Positions 44,301 to 53,611 of a DNA stretch of 64,000 nt are shown one piece after another. The DNA comes from Diacronema lutheri. Taxonomy: Eukaryota; Haptophyta; Pavlovophyceae; Pavlovales; Pavlovaceae. Where the stretch lies: positions 124,001 to 188,000 of the forward strand of contig JAGTXO010000023.1 in NCBI GenBank assembly GCA_019448385.1, given 5' to 3'. Under the pieces are notes generated by a model, which worked only from the letters and a program-made list of their open reading frames with translations, ran no database searches and was not told the origin of the DNA. Position numbers and translations under genes: made by a program. Numbering within the stretch: position 1 is the first letter of the stretch; each line of letters begins with the position of its first letter.

Positions 44301-46629
44301 GGCTGCCCGTGGCGCCTCTCCCTTCCCCTTCTTCACCCTCCCATTCCCCTGTACCCCTCCGAACCGTGGCGCCTCTCCCTTCCCCTTCTTCACCCTCCCA
44401 TTCCCCTGTTCCCCTCCGAACCGTGGCGCCTCTCCCTTCTCCTTCTTCACCCTCCCATTCCCCTGTACCCCTCCGAACCGTGGTGCCTCTCCCTTCCCCT
44501 TCTTCACCCTCCCATTCCCCTGTTCCCCTCCGAACCGTGGCGCCTCTCCCTTACCCTTCTTCACCCTCCCATTCCCCTGTTCCCCTCCGAACCGTGGTGC
44601 CTCTCCCTTCCCCTTCTTCACCCTCCCATTCCCCTGTACCCCTCCGAACCGTGGCGCCTCTCCCTTCCCCTTCTTCACCCTCCCATTCCCCTGTTCCCCT
44701 CCGAACCGTGGTGCCTCTCCCTTCCCCTTCTTCACCCTCCCATTCCCCTGTTCCCCTCCGAACCGTGGTGCCTCTCCCTTCCCCTTCTTCACCCTCCCAT
44801 TCCCCTGTACCCCTCCGAACCGTGGCGCCTCTCCCTTCCCCTTCTTCACCCTCCCATTCCCCTGTTCCCCTCCGAACCGTGGCGCCTCTCCCTTCCCCTT
44901 CTTCACCCTCCCATTCCCCTGTACCCCTCCGAACCGTGGCGCCTCTCCCTTACCCTTCTTCACCCTCCCATTCCCCTGTTCCCCTCCGAACCGTGGCGCC
45001 TCTCCCTTCTCCTTCTTCACCCTCCCATTCCCCTGTTCCCCTCCGAACCGTGGCGCCTCTCCCTTCCCCTTCTTCACCCTCCCATTCCCCTGTTCCCCTC
45101 CGAACCGTGGCGCCTCTCCCTTCCCCTTCTTCACCCTCCCATTCCCCTGTTCCCCTCCGAACCGTGGCGCCTCTCCCTTCCCCTTCTTCACCCTCCCATT
45201 CCCCTGTTCCCCTCCGAACCGTGGCGCAGCTCAAGTTCACCGACCCGAACGGCTCGGTCGTCGTGTCGGTCTTCGAGTCGGCGCACGCGCGCGAGGGGTG
45301 GGCGCGCGTGCACATCCGCGTGATCGACTCGGGCATCGGGCTTAACCAGGAGGAGTTGAGCACGCTGCGCGAGGGTGGCGTCTTCCAGCAGGTTGGGCGC
45401 GGCCAGCTGCAGGGGCGTGGCGGCACGGGCCTTGGGCTCAACATTGCGCGGCACATCTTGCGCCAGCACAACGACTCGGAGCTCGCCCTCGCGTCGAGTG
45501 GCCACCTCAAGGGCACCGTCTTCGAGATGCGCCTCAACATGCCCATCGCCAGCGCGAACGCGAGCTCTGCGACGCACTCGTCAGGGGTGGGCCTTTCCCG
45601 CCGCGCCTCGGCGCTGCAGCGGGGCAGCGACGCGGCAGCCGAAGCGCCGTCGCCGCCTGCGCAGCGCAAGCATGGCTGGCGCAAGAGCGCGCCGGACCCT
45701 CAGCTGCCGCCGTCCGGCTCGTCGTCGGTGCAGCGCGCAACGGCGCACCCGCCCGTTGAGGGCGAGCGGCTCGCGCGTGCCGCTGCCGCCGAGGAGCGCG
45801 TCTCCAACGCCGTGCTCGAGCTCGTCGCGACGGCGGACAGCGACGGCGAGGGCGGCGCGGACGAGGGCGACCCCAGCATGCGCAGCGCGCACTCGGCATT
45901 CGAGCCAGGCAGGCCGCGCGAGCCCGCTGACGTCCACTGCCTGCACGTGGAGGTGCGCGCGCCACGCCGTGCGCGCGCCGCGCCGTGCGCGCGCGCACAC
46001 ATCGCCGAGCCGTCCCCAGCGGACCCTCATCCCCCCCCCCCCCCCCCCCCCCTTCCAACCCTCAGGACGACGCATTGCTGCAATTCACTATCGGCACTCG
46101 CATCCGAATGCTCGGCGTGACGCTCGACGTTGCGGCGAACGGGCAGGAGGCGCTGGACATGCTCGCCGAGCGTGTGGCCGCCAACCGCCCGGCCTACGAC
46201 CTGGTCGTGATGGACAACCAGGTGCGGCCGTCTGCTGCGGGATGCGGCGCGTTGCGCCCCGAAGCATGTGCCCGCCCGTTGCCGCGCTCGCGCGTGCACC
46301 GATCTGACGCGCATGGCGCCCGCGGCGCGGCGCGCGCGATCCCGCGCCGCCCGTCGCAGATGCCGAGCATGTGCGGCGCGGACGCGACGCGCGAGCTGCG
46401 CGTGCGCGGCTTCGAAGGGCGCATCCTCGGCATGACGGGCGATCCGGCCGGCTCGCCCGACCGGCTTGACTTTGAGAACGCCGGCCTCGACGAGTGCGTA
46501 GACAAGACGACGGAGGGCATGCGCGCAATCGAGGCGATGCTCACAGCGCTCATCCGCGGCGAGTCGGCTTCGAACGCGTCGGGCGGTACGCGCGAGAGAG
46601 AGCGCCGCGCGGCGCGCGGTGCGGCTTAG
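41355..46629 (+). CDS. H-NOX sensor, six-TM hybrid histidine kinase with receiver domain
   Basis: Eight exons fit in phase: 41355-41586, 41680-42132, 42248-43495, 43718-43742, 44000-44207, 45230-45952, 46066-46221 and 46360-46629; 1,104 residues. Residues 1 to about 200 are a heme-nitric-oxide/oxygen-binding (HNOB) domain: [20 protein letters not shown], proximal-His region [10 protein letters not shown], and the YxSxR heme-propionate motif as YASLR. About six hydrophobic helices follow (residues about 320-520). HisKA has [15 protein letters not shown]. The ATPase has an N-box ([11 protein letters not shown] then LKFTD), G1 VIDSGIGL and G2 [12 protein letters not shown]. The receiver has EDDALLQ, phospho-Asp in VVMDNQ, and Lys in CVDKT. 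It should sense NO or O2 through heme and start a phosphorelay. One exon is only 25 nt, and intron 5 is about 1 kb of tandem repeats. Confidence 0.9.
44310..45225. repeat. 57-bp tandem repeat, about 16 copies, inside a kinase intron
   Basis: The unit (for example CTCTCCCTTCCCCTTCTTCA then CCCTCCCATTCCCCTG then a short CCGAACCGTGGCGC joint) is repeated about 16 times with few point variants (TAC/TTC, GGC/GGT). The + strand is strongly pyrimidine-rich. Because 57 is a multiple of three and the unit lacks stops, all plus frames are open, giving spurious long ORFs. The last copy runs directly into the acceptor GTGGCGCAG of the next exon. Confidence 0.9.
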
Positions 46630-46805
46630 AAAAGGAAGAGAGGGATGCAATTTGCCACGTGTGTCCGCGGTTCAGGGAACTGCAGGCCTCGCATCGAACG
46701 GTTTGCCACGTCTTGTCCAACAAAAGTAGTGCAGGGGGGGGGGGGGGGGGGGGGGGGGCACATCAGTGTTTTGCAACTCAAACACAGCGCGCGACAAGTC
46801 TGCAT

Positions 46806-48053
46806 TCACAAAGTCACATGGCCGCCGAGCAGCGCGCCCGCCGATCGCCGCGACGGCAGCCGCCCGTCGACCCGCCCAGCCCCAGCGGCGCGCAGGCGCG
46901 TCATGGCTTTCATGCGCGCGATGCGCGCGTTGCGCGCGCACATGGCGCGCAGCTGCGCGGCAACCTGCGCGCCACGCTCGACCGGGAGGCGTGCGAGCGC
47001 GGCGGGCGCGCACTGGCCCGGGCGCAGCGCGTGCACCATCGGCCGCGCCGGCGCGCGCGAGCCGCGCGCGGTCGCGGCCGAGCTGCCGCGGCCTGTCGGC
47101 GGGTAGAGCCGCTGGAGGAAGGACGAATCGTTGCCGTGCGGCAGCTGGCAGACCGGGGTCGCGTTCCAGCCGGCCACGTCGCCGAGCCGGTCGAAGAGCG
47201 CGTGCTCGAGGCGCTGGTTGTGGCGCGCCGGGGAAAAGGGCGTCGTGCCGCTCGGCTCCCAGTAGTGGTACGCGAAACGCGCGTTCACGTCTGAGAAACC
47301 AAAGAGCGAGACGGACCGGCAGAGGCTGAGTGCGAAACCGAGTGCGAGCAGGCCCTTGGTGGGCGCGGGCACCCGTGCGCCCGGGCGGAGCTGGGGGCGC
47401 AGTGCGCCGTCGAACCACTGGCGCAGCGCCCGCTCATCGTCCGTGGGAGGCACCCACAGCGACGACGTGTCCATGCGCGCCCACGCGGCGGGCAGCCGCT
47501 TGAGGCGGTTTGGCCAGTCCGCGCGGTACATGAGCACGGGCAGGCCGGCCGTCGCGAGCGTGCGTGGCGGCTTGCCGGGCACGACGCGCGAGCCATTCAT
47601 CATTTCGCGCACGATCATGTGGTTCACGACGATATGCGTCGTGCGGTTGCCCACGTCGCGCTCAAAGCCGCGGAGCGTGGGCAGGTTGATGCGGATCACG
47701 CCGTCGTGCGCGTCGATCGCGTCGCCGCAGCGCGCGCCGCGCAGCGAGTTGTCCGAGCTGACGAGCGCGCACCGCGCAAGTGGGGCCGACGGCGGGTCCA
47801 CGCAGCCGTTGCGGCAGCGCGGGTCGTGCAGCGTCTCGATCGCGAGCGCGCGCACGTAGAGCCGCGGGACCATCTCCCACCGCTCGCACGCGCCCGCGCC
47901 GCCGTGATCCCGCGTCGCGCAGCGGCGGACGGCATCGCCGACGGCCGGCACATCACATGACGGGTCGCCGACGATGGTGCGCGTGATCGACGCGCAGCTC
48001 GGCGCCTTGGGCACGTCGAGCCCCAAGGCGCCGATCAGCACGATCGCCGCCAT
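46806..48053 (-). CDS. Sialyltransferase-like glycosyltransferase (GT29)
   Basis: A single ORF from ATG 48053 to the stop at 46806 gives 415 residues. A short hydrophobic N-terminus (MAAIVLIGALGLDV) may anchor it in the Golgi. The L-motif is CALVSSDNSLRGARCGDAID with HDGVIRINLPTLRGFERDVG and RTTH. The S-motif is PTKGLLALGFALSLCRSVSL then FGFS. YHYWE fits the VS motif. GT29 enzymes move sialic acid or a related 2-keto sugar from a CMP donor to glycans; algal members may use Kdo or Kdn. The donor cannot be told from sequence. A G-run at 46,735-46,758, just past the stop, looks like a minus-strand poly-C intron tract, so a 3'-UTR intron or an alternative last exon is possible. It is convergent with the H-NOX kinase. 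Confidence 0.85.
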   Translation of the reverse strand: MAAIVLIGALGLDVPKAPSCASITRTIVGDPSCDVPAVGDAVRRCATRDHGGAGACERWEMVPRLYVRALAIETLHDPRCRNGCVDPPSAPLARCALVSSDNSLRGARCGDAIDAHDGVIRINLPTLRGFERDVGNRTTHIVVNHMIVREMMNGSRVVPGKPPRTLATAGLPVLMYRADWPNRLKRLPAAWARMDTSSLWVPPTDDERALRQWFDGALRPQLRPGARVPAPTKGLLALGFALSLCRSVSLFGFSDVNARFAYHYWEPSGTTPFSPARHNQRLEHALFDRLGDVAGWNATPVCQLPHGNDSSFLQRLYPPTGRGSSAATARGSRAPARPMVHALRPGQCAPAALARLPVERGAQVAAQLRAMCARNARIARMKAMTRLRAAGAGRVDGRLPSRRSAGALLGGHVTL

Positions 48054-48208
48054 CGAACTGGCGGGATGTAATGTGTGTAACACTTATTACCTCCGTTCAT
48101 GTTTATTCCAACAATCATTCTTTCTCATGATTATGTTCGTGATACGGACGAATGATGGGAAACAAGCTTCTTTTTTCCCTCTCTCGTCCGTTACCAACGA
48201 GTACATGC
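48054..48208. promoter_or_regulatory. A+T-rich divergent promoter, GT29 and TKL kinase
   Basis: About 155 bp separate the two start codons. The stretch from about 48,070 to 48,190 is the most A+T-rich in the right half (TTATTACCTCC, CATGTTTATTCC, TCTCATGATTATG), which sets it off as the shared promoter. An upstream in-frame ORF extension of the kinase (from 48,152) covers part of it but lacks a good start. Confidence 0.5.
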
Positions 48209-50729
48209 ATGGGGAGTGGCGCGAGTAGAGGCGGCAGGGGTGCGAGAAGGGCCAGCCCCGAAGCGAAGGGCGCTCCTTGTGAGCTAGCCTTGCCACTCGC
48301 CTCTCCGGCCGCCGAGGCGGCGCCGCTCAGCCCGGACGAAGCGTCCCTCACGAGCGCGCGACCGCCGCCAAGCTCGCCGTCGCGCGAAGCGCGAACGAGC
48401 TGCCCGACGCCGCCGGGCAGCCCTTCCAAGCACGGCTTCGACGCGCCGCTGCGCCAGCTGCTCGATGCGGTCAGCTCGGGCGTTTTGGCCGGCGCGGCTG
48501 CCGCCGCCGCCGCGAGCCGCGCGGTGGGTGGCGCCGCGAACAAGACGCTCTTTCGGCTGGTCGACGCGATGGCGGGCGGCATCGCGCGGCTCACGGTGCT
48601 GCAGCTCAAGCTGCAGCTGGGCAAGTCGCTCGCCAACGCGACGCCGCTCAACGCTCCGCTTACGCCGGACGAGGTGCATAACGTCATCGAGGAGCTCGGG
48701 CTGCGCGGCGAGGCGTGCGTGCTGCGCGAGGTGCTCGGTCGCCACCACGCGCAGCACGTCACGCGCCAGACACTGCTCGCCGGGCTCGTCGCGGTGGCAC
48801 TCGGCTCGTACGGCGACAAGGTGTGCACGCTCTTCCTACTTTTCGACGATTCGATGGACGGCCGCCTGCAGCACAAGGAGCTCCTCACCCTCTTCCACGC
48901 GTGCTGCGCGTTTAAGCCGTCGTGCGAATGGGACGGCTCAATGGGTGGAGTCAGCCCCGAGGGCTTGGCAGGTGAGCTCTGTGCGCAGCTCGGCACGACG
49001 GAGGACGAGCGCGCTGCCGGCGTGACGCTCGCCGCCTTCTTTGACTTTTGCAAGCTGCGCCAGGCGCAATTTGAGCCGCTCCTCACCCTCGCAGCCGCGC
49101 CGCGCCGAGTGCTCGCCGCCGGGTCCGTCGCTGGGCGGTGCGATTCGTCGTCCACGTCGCTCTCGCCGGAGCGCGACGTGCCGGCCATCTGGCCGGGCGC
49201 GCTCGTGGCGCCTGTGGACGCGGCGCTTTTGGGCGCCGCCACCGACGATGCGGCGGGCGCCGCGCCGAGCGCTGCGCGCTTGGCGAGCGCCGCGCCTCCG
49301 CACGCGCCCGGCTCGCGCGCGGGCGACGACGGCGCGGCGTCGGGCGGCGCAAGTGCCGAAGCTGAGCTCGAAGATGGAGGCGTGCTCACCGGCTTCGCCT
49401 CGACCGAGATCATCGACAGCTCGACACTCACGACGCGCGAGCTCTTGGGCAGCGGCTCTTTCTCTGACGTGTATGCCGGCAGCTGGCTCGGCACGCCCGT
49501 TGCTGTCAAGGTGATCAAGGGGGCCCAGCGGCACCAGCTCGCGCCACCCACCCTCGCCGCGCTCAAGCGCGAGGTGCGCGTGCTCGAGCGCGTGCGCCAT
49601 CCGAACTGCATCATGTTGCTCGGCTGGTCGCAGGCGCCGCTTGCCGTTGTCACCGAGCTGTGCCACGGCGCCGCCATCTCCGGCCAGCTGAGCGAGCTGC
49701 TCATGCGCTCGCAGGGGCTTGACGCGGCCGGCGAGCCGCTCGCGCCGCACCGCGACGCGCGCGCCGGCGCGGACGCGTCCTACTCCCTCCGCGGGGAGGG
49801 GCACGCGCGGTGGGTCCTCGCCGTCGCGCGCGACGTTGCGCGCGGCATGGCCTACCTGCACCACCTGCTCATCGTCCATCGCGACCTCAAAGGGGCCAAC
49901 CTACTCGCTGACGCGCCGCTCTTGTTTCGCGATGCGCGGCGCGCGGGCGCGGGCGCGAGCCGCGCCGACGGCTGGCCGGTGCTGCCGCGCGTGCGCATCG
50001 CCGACTTTGGGCTGGCGCGCGCGATCGAAGGGACGGTTGGCCTCGAGGCGGCTGCCGGCTCGATCGTTTGGATGGCGCCGGGTGAGCGAGACATGCGCGC
50101 GCGCCGGCGTCGCCGCGTTGCCTCTCTCTCTCTCGCGCGCGCGCGTGCACGCCGCCGTGTGTGCCCTGAGCTCGCCCATACCCCCAGCCCTCCCCCCCCT
50201 CCACCCCACCCCACCCCAACCCCCCCCCCCCCCCCCCCCCCCCCCCCGCGCCCGCCCCCTCGGCGCCGCGCGCGCACGTGCAGAGGTGATGACTGCGGCT
50301 GCGGCAGCGCCCGCGGTTGGCGCGCCCGCGGGCGGCGCGTCGGCGCGGCCATCGTACGGCGTCGAGGCGGATGTCTTCTCGTTTGGCATCGTGCTGCACG
50401 AGCTGATGCATGCACGAACGCCCTACTCGCAGCTCGGCCGGGAGGGGCGCGCGCCGCACCCGATCGCCGTGCTCTACCGCGTGTGCAACGAGGGGCTGAG
50501 GCCAGAACTGCCCGTCGACGGTTGGCTCGTGCGCGCGGGGCTCGCCGAGCTCATGGTGCAGTGCTGGGCCAGCTCGCCCGCCGAGCGGCCGCCGTTTGCG
50601 GCCGTCCTCGCGCGGCTCGACGCCGTCGAGGCAGCGCTCGACGCGCAGGCGGCGGCCGAGGGCGCGCAGATGGACGAGTTGATCGGCGGCATCGAGCCGT
50701 GTGGTGCCACGGCACCACGGTCGGCCTGA
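48209..50729 (+). CDS. EF-hand, TKL-type protein kinase with N-myristoylation signal
   Basis: Two exons, 48209-50081 and 50284-50729, join in phase to restore WMAPEVM; 772 residues. The start at 48209 gives MGSGASRGG, a textbook N-myristoylation signal, which argues for this start over the upstream one. Residues about 150-290 contain an EF-hand-like loop (DDSMDGRLQHKEL). The kinase domain begins near residue 420: GSGSFSDVYAGSWLGTPVAV with catalytic Lys in VAVKVIK, VHRDLKGANLL, IADFGLA, APE and SYGVEADVFSFGIVLHELM. This is a tyrosine-kinase-like (RAF/MAPKKK-type) serine/threonine kinase, probably membrane-attached and possibly calcium-sensitive. The intron has a 28-nt poly-C tract. The gene is convergent with the ABC transporter; stops are 54 bp apart. 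Confidence 0.9.
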
Positions 50730-50783
50730 GGCGCGTGCGGGTGGGGAGTTTTAGGCAAGTGCACTTGATTTCCCATGACACTG
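50730..50783. other. 54-bp convergent intergenic gap
   Basis: This is all that separates the stop codon of the TKL kinase from the stop codon of the ABC transporter, so their 3' UTRs must overlap. Confidence 0.6.
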
Positions 50784-52949
50784 TCAACCGCCCCCGCCCG
50801 GGAGTGCGGACGAGAGCGCGCGGCCACGCGCCGCCCACTGCTCGATCGGCTCGTCCGCGACAATTGCGCCGCCATGGCCAAGCTCTACAACTCGCTGCAC
50901 GCGCAGCCCGCGAAGCGCGCCGATGCGGTGCGCGACGGCGATGACGGTCCGGCCGGCGAGCAGCACGTCGAGGCGGCGCGTGACCGCGTCCTCGGTCTCG
51001 CGATCGAGCGCGGACGAGAACTCGTCGAGCAGCACGACTGACGGGTCGGACACGAGCATCCGCGCGATGGCGACGCGCTGCTTCTCGCCGCCGCTCAGCG
51101 CGAGCCCACCCTCGCCCACCTCCGTCTCGAGGCCGTCGGGCAGCGCGCGCACGAGCGGGCGCAGGCCGGCCGCGTCGACGGCCACGTCGACCGCTGCGCG
51201 CACGCGCGCCGCCTCCGCGTCCGCCTCGGCGCCCGCGCCCTCGCCCGCGGGCGCGCCGCGCGGACGGCCGGTCTCGCGGCTCGCGCCGAGCGCAATGTTT
51301 GCGCCAATCGTCCCGGCGAGGAGCGCGGGCTCCTGCGGCACGACGCCGACGAGCGTGCCGCGCAGCTGTGTCGGATCGAGCGCTCGAATGTCGACGCCGC
51401 CGAGCAGCAGCTCGCCGCTGTGCACGTCGTAGAGCCGCGAGAGGAGGCGGAGAAGGGTCGATTTGCCGCAGCCTGACGGCCCGACCAAGCCGATACGCTC
51501 GCCCGCGCGTATACGCAAATTGAGGTTGGCGATGGACGGCGCGGGCGCGGACTCGGCTGGGCGGTGTGCGCGCTCGATCGAACGGTGCGCGCCCTCACCC
51601 TCGCCCTCACCCTCGCCCTCGCCCTCGAGCGCGGCGTTCGCGCCGCGCTCAGCGCGCGGGTCGTCGTCCGTCGCGCGGCGCGCGTAGGCGAAGTCGACCG
51701 CGCGGAACTCGACGTCGAGCCCCCGCGCGCCGTCGTGCGCGCCATCGTCGTGTCGTGCGCCGTCGCGCGCGTGCGCGCCGACGCGCAGGCGAAGGCCGCC
51801 GGCATCGTTCATCGCCGGCTGCCTTCCCATCAGCTCGAGCAGCCGTTCGCTCGCGCCCGCCGCACGCATCGCTTCAGCGTACGTCTGTGCGAGCTGCGAC
51901 GATGCGAAGCCGAGCCAGAGCGAGTAGAGCACGACGGACGAGAGCTCGCCCGCGCTCAGCTCGTGCGCCGAGACCATCGCCGCGCCGCGAGAGACGACCG
52001 CGAGCATCGCAACGTTGACGGCAAAGTAGACGGCCGCGTCGAACACCGCCGACCGAACGCCGACGGCGACGGCCTGCGCGCGTGCGCCGTCGATGGCGCG
52101 CGTGTACTGCGGCAGCTGCGCGCGCTCGACGCCGAGCGCGCGCAACGTGCGCAATGACGTGAGCGAGCGCGCGGCGACGGCGGTCGCCGTGGCGAGCAGC
52201 CGCTGTGCCTCTTTCTGCTCCGAGCGCATCGCGCGTCCTTGCCATGCTCCGAGGACAAAGACCGCAGGGAAGACGGCGAGGATGAGCGCGGCGAGCGACG
52301 GCGAGATGGCGAGCAGCATCGCTGTTGAGCCCGACGCCATCGTGAGCGAGCGCAGCGCCTGCGCCGCCGTCGTCGCGATCAGCTTCTGCAGCTGCGCGCA
52401 GTCTGCGCTCAGCCTATTGAGCAGCTCGCCGGACTCGCGCCGATCAAAGAAGGCGATCTCCTGCCGGAGGAGCGAGGCAAAGGCGCGCGTGCGCATCGAC
52501 GCCGAGATATTCTCGCCCGCCGTCGTGAGCAGTCGCGCGCGCACCGTCAGCACCGCCGCCTGCGCGACGAAGATTGCGAGCAGCGCGCCCGCGGCCGCGT
52601 GCGGCCCGAGCGGCGCGGCCGCGGGCGCCGCGGCGATGGCCGGCAGGGCCGTGGCGTCGGTCGCGCGCGCAGCCACGAGCGTCAGATCGACCATCCAGCC
52701 GATCGCCGCGGGAAACGCGAGAGACAGGCCGGACGCAACGAAGCTGAGCGCGACGCCCTGCGCGAGCCGCCGCCGCTCCGGCCACACGAGCTCGAGCACG
52801 CGCGCCGCGGCGGGCGGTAGCCGCGCGAGCTGCGACGGCGGATGCGGCGGCGATTGCGGCGCCTGCGGCTCTGGTGGGCCGCGGCTCGCCGCCGCCGTCA
52901 CGGCATGGCGCACGAACCTCGCCGTCGCCGGTCGCGAGAGCCGCATCAT
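50784..52949 (-). CDS. ABCB-type half ABC transporter
   Basis: ATG 52949 to the stop at 50784 gives 721 residues in one exon, the usual length of a half transporter. After a basic/Ser-rich N-terminus (MMRLSRPATARFVRHAV), which could be a mitochondrial presequence, come about six helices (ALSFVASGLSLAFPAAIGWM and others) with the coupling segment FFDRRESGELLNRLSAD. The nucleotide-binding domain has Walker A GPSGCGKST, Q-loop VVPQEPALLAG, signature LSGGEKQRVAIARML, Walker B VVLLDEFSSALD and switch His in VAHRI. An acidic EGEGEGEGEG linker precedes it. It should act as a homodimeric exporter; substrate unknown. It could be ABCB8/ABCB10-like or TAP-like. Confidence 0.92.
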   Translation of the reverse strand: MMRLSRPATARFVRHAVTAAASRGPPEPQAPQSPPHPPSQLARLPPAAARVLELVWPERRRLAQGVALSFVASGLSLAFPAAIGWMVDLTLVAARATDATALPAIAAAPAAAPLGPHAAAGALLAIFVAQAAVLTVRARLLTTAGENISASMRTRAFASLLRQEIAFFDRRESGELLNRLSADCAQLQKLIATTAAQALRSLTMASGSTAMLLAISPSLAALILAVFPAVFVLGAWQGRAMRSEQKEAQRLLATATAVAARSLTSLRTLRALGVERAQLPQYTRAIDGARAQAVAVGVRSAVFDAAVYFAVNVAMLAVVSRGAAMVSAHELSAGELSSVVLYSLWLGFASSQLAQTYAEAMRAAGASERLLELMGRQPAMNDAGGLRLRVGAHARDGARHDDGAHDGARGLDVEFRAVDFAYARRATDDDPRAERGANAALEGEGEGEGEGEGAHRSIERAHRPAESAPAPSIANLNLRIRAGERIGLVGPSGCGKSTLLRLLSRLYDVHSGELLLGGVDIRALDPTQLRGTLVGVVPQEPALLAGTIGANIALGASRETGRPRGAPAGEGAGAEADAEAARVRAAVDVAVDAAGLRPLVRALPDGLETEVGEGGLALSGGEKQRVAIARMLVSDPSVVLLDEFSSALDRETEDAVTRRLDVLLAGRTVIAVAHRIGALRGLRVQRVVELGHGGAIVADEPIEQWAARGRALSSALPGGGG

Positions 52950-52976
52950 GAGGACGTCCCGCGCCTTCCATCCACG
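52950..52976. promoter_or_regulatory. 27-bp gap between divergent start codons
   Basis: The ABC transporter ATG (52949, minus) and the MAPR ATG (52977, plus) are only 27 bp apart. Promoters and 5' UTRs must overlap the opposite coding sequence, or one start lies further downstream. The ABC frame is open well upstream of 52949, which does not settle its start. Confidence 0.5.
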
Positions 52977-53611
52977 ATGGCGGCCTCGGGCGAGATGAGC
53001 ATCAAGGACCTCATCATCGGCTACGGAGCATTGGCAACGTCCATCAGCGTGGGCGGCTACATCATCGTGCAGGCCCTGTACCACCTGCACAAGGCTCGCA
53101 CGCTGCGCGCGCTGCGCGCGCAGGCCGAGGTCGAGATCAAGGCGCTGCGCGAGAAGCCGCGCCAATTCACGCCGGACGAGTGCGCGCACGCGCTCGCCAA
53201 GGCGCTGCGGATCCATCGTGCCCACAGCGCGACGCGACGGCTCAGCAGATGTGCGACCGTGGGCGCGCGCGGGCCCGCGCGCCGCCCGACGTCAGCCTGG
53301 CGAGGTACGACGGCAAGGACCCGCGCCACTGCCTGCTCATCGCGGTCAAGGGGCGCGTGCTCGATGTGCACGAGGCGGGCTACGAGTTCTATGGGCCGGA
53401 GGGGCCATACAAGCACCTGGCGGGCAAGGACGGCAGTCGCGCGCTCGCGCTCATGTCGCTTAAGGCAGAGGACGCGACCAACGACCTGTCCGAGCTCAGC
53501 GAGGACCAGTTAGGCGTGCTCGATGACTGGGCGACCAAACTCTACGACAAGTACCCGATGGTCGGCATGCTGCAGCAGCCGCATGCGCACGCGGCGCCCG
53601 CCAGCTCCTGA
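52977..53611 (+). CDS. Membrane-anchored MAPR (PGRMC/Dap1-type) heme-binding protein
   Basis: Two exons, 52977-53179 and 53296-53611, join in phase to give 172 residues. The N-terminus has one membrane helix (LIIGYGALATSISVGGYIIV). After RQFTPD the cytochrome-b5-like domain reads LARYDGKDPRHCLLIAVKGR, VLDV, YEFYGPEGPYKHLAGKDGSR, ALALMSLK, then LSELSEDQLGVLDDWATKLY and KYPMVGML. This is the MAPR family, which binds heme through Tyr and supports sterol synthesis and cytochrome P450 function at the ER. The family's heme Tyr positions (YEFYGPEGPY) are kept. Confidence 0.93.

Noticed and set aside
44199-45191. Minus-strand repeat ORF ([12 protein letters not shown] units)
   Set aside because: Antisense of the same satellite, with no sign of being a gene.
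44310-45225. CRISPR-like array
   Set aside because: The units are contiguous 57-bp repeats with no unique spacers, inside a eukaryotic intron.
44180-46120. Long plus-strand ORF with [15 protein letters not shown] repeats
   Set aside because: The repeat part is the 57-bp intronic satellite, open in all frames because 57 is a multiple of three. Only the part after 45,230 is coding (kinase exon 6).
50784-53225. N-terminal extension of the ABC transporter upstream of 52,949
   Set aside because: The open frame continues but overlaps the MAPR first exon in antisense and loses protein-like composition. ATG 52949 is the better start.
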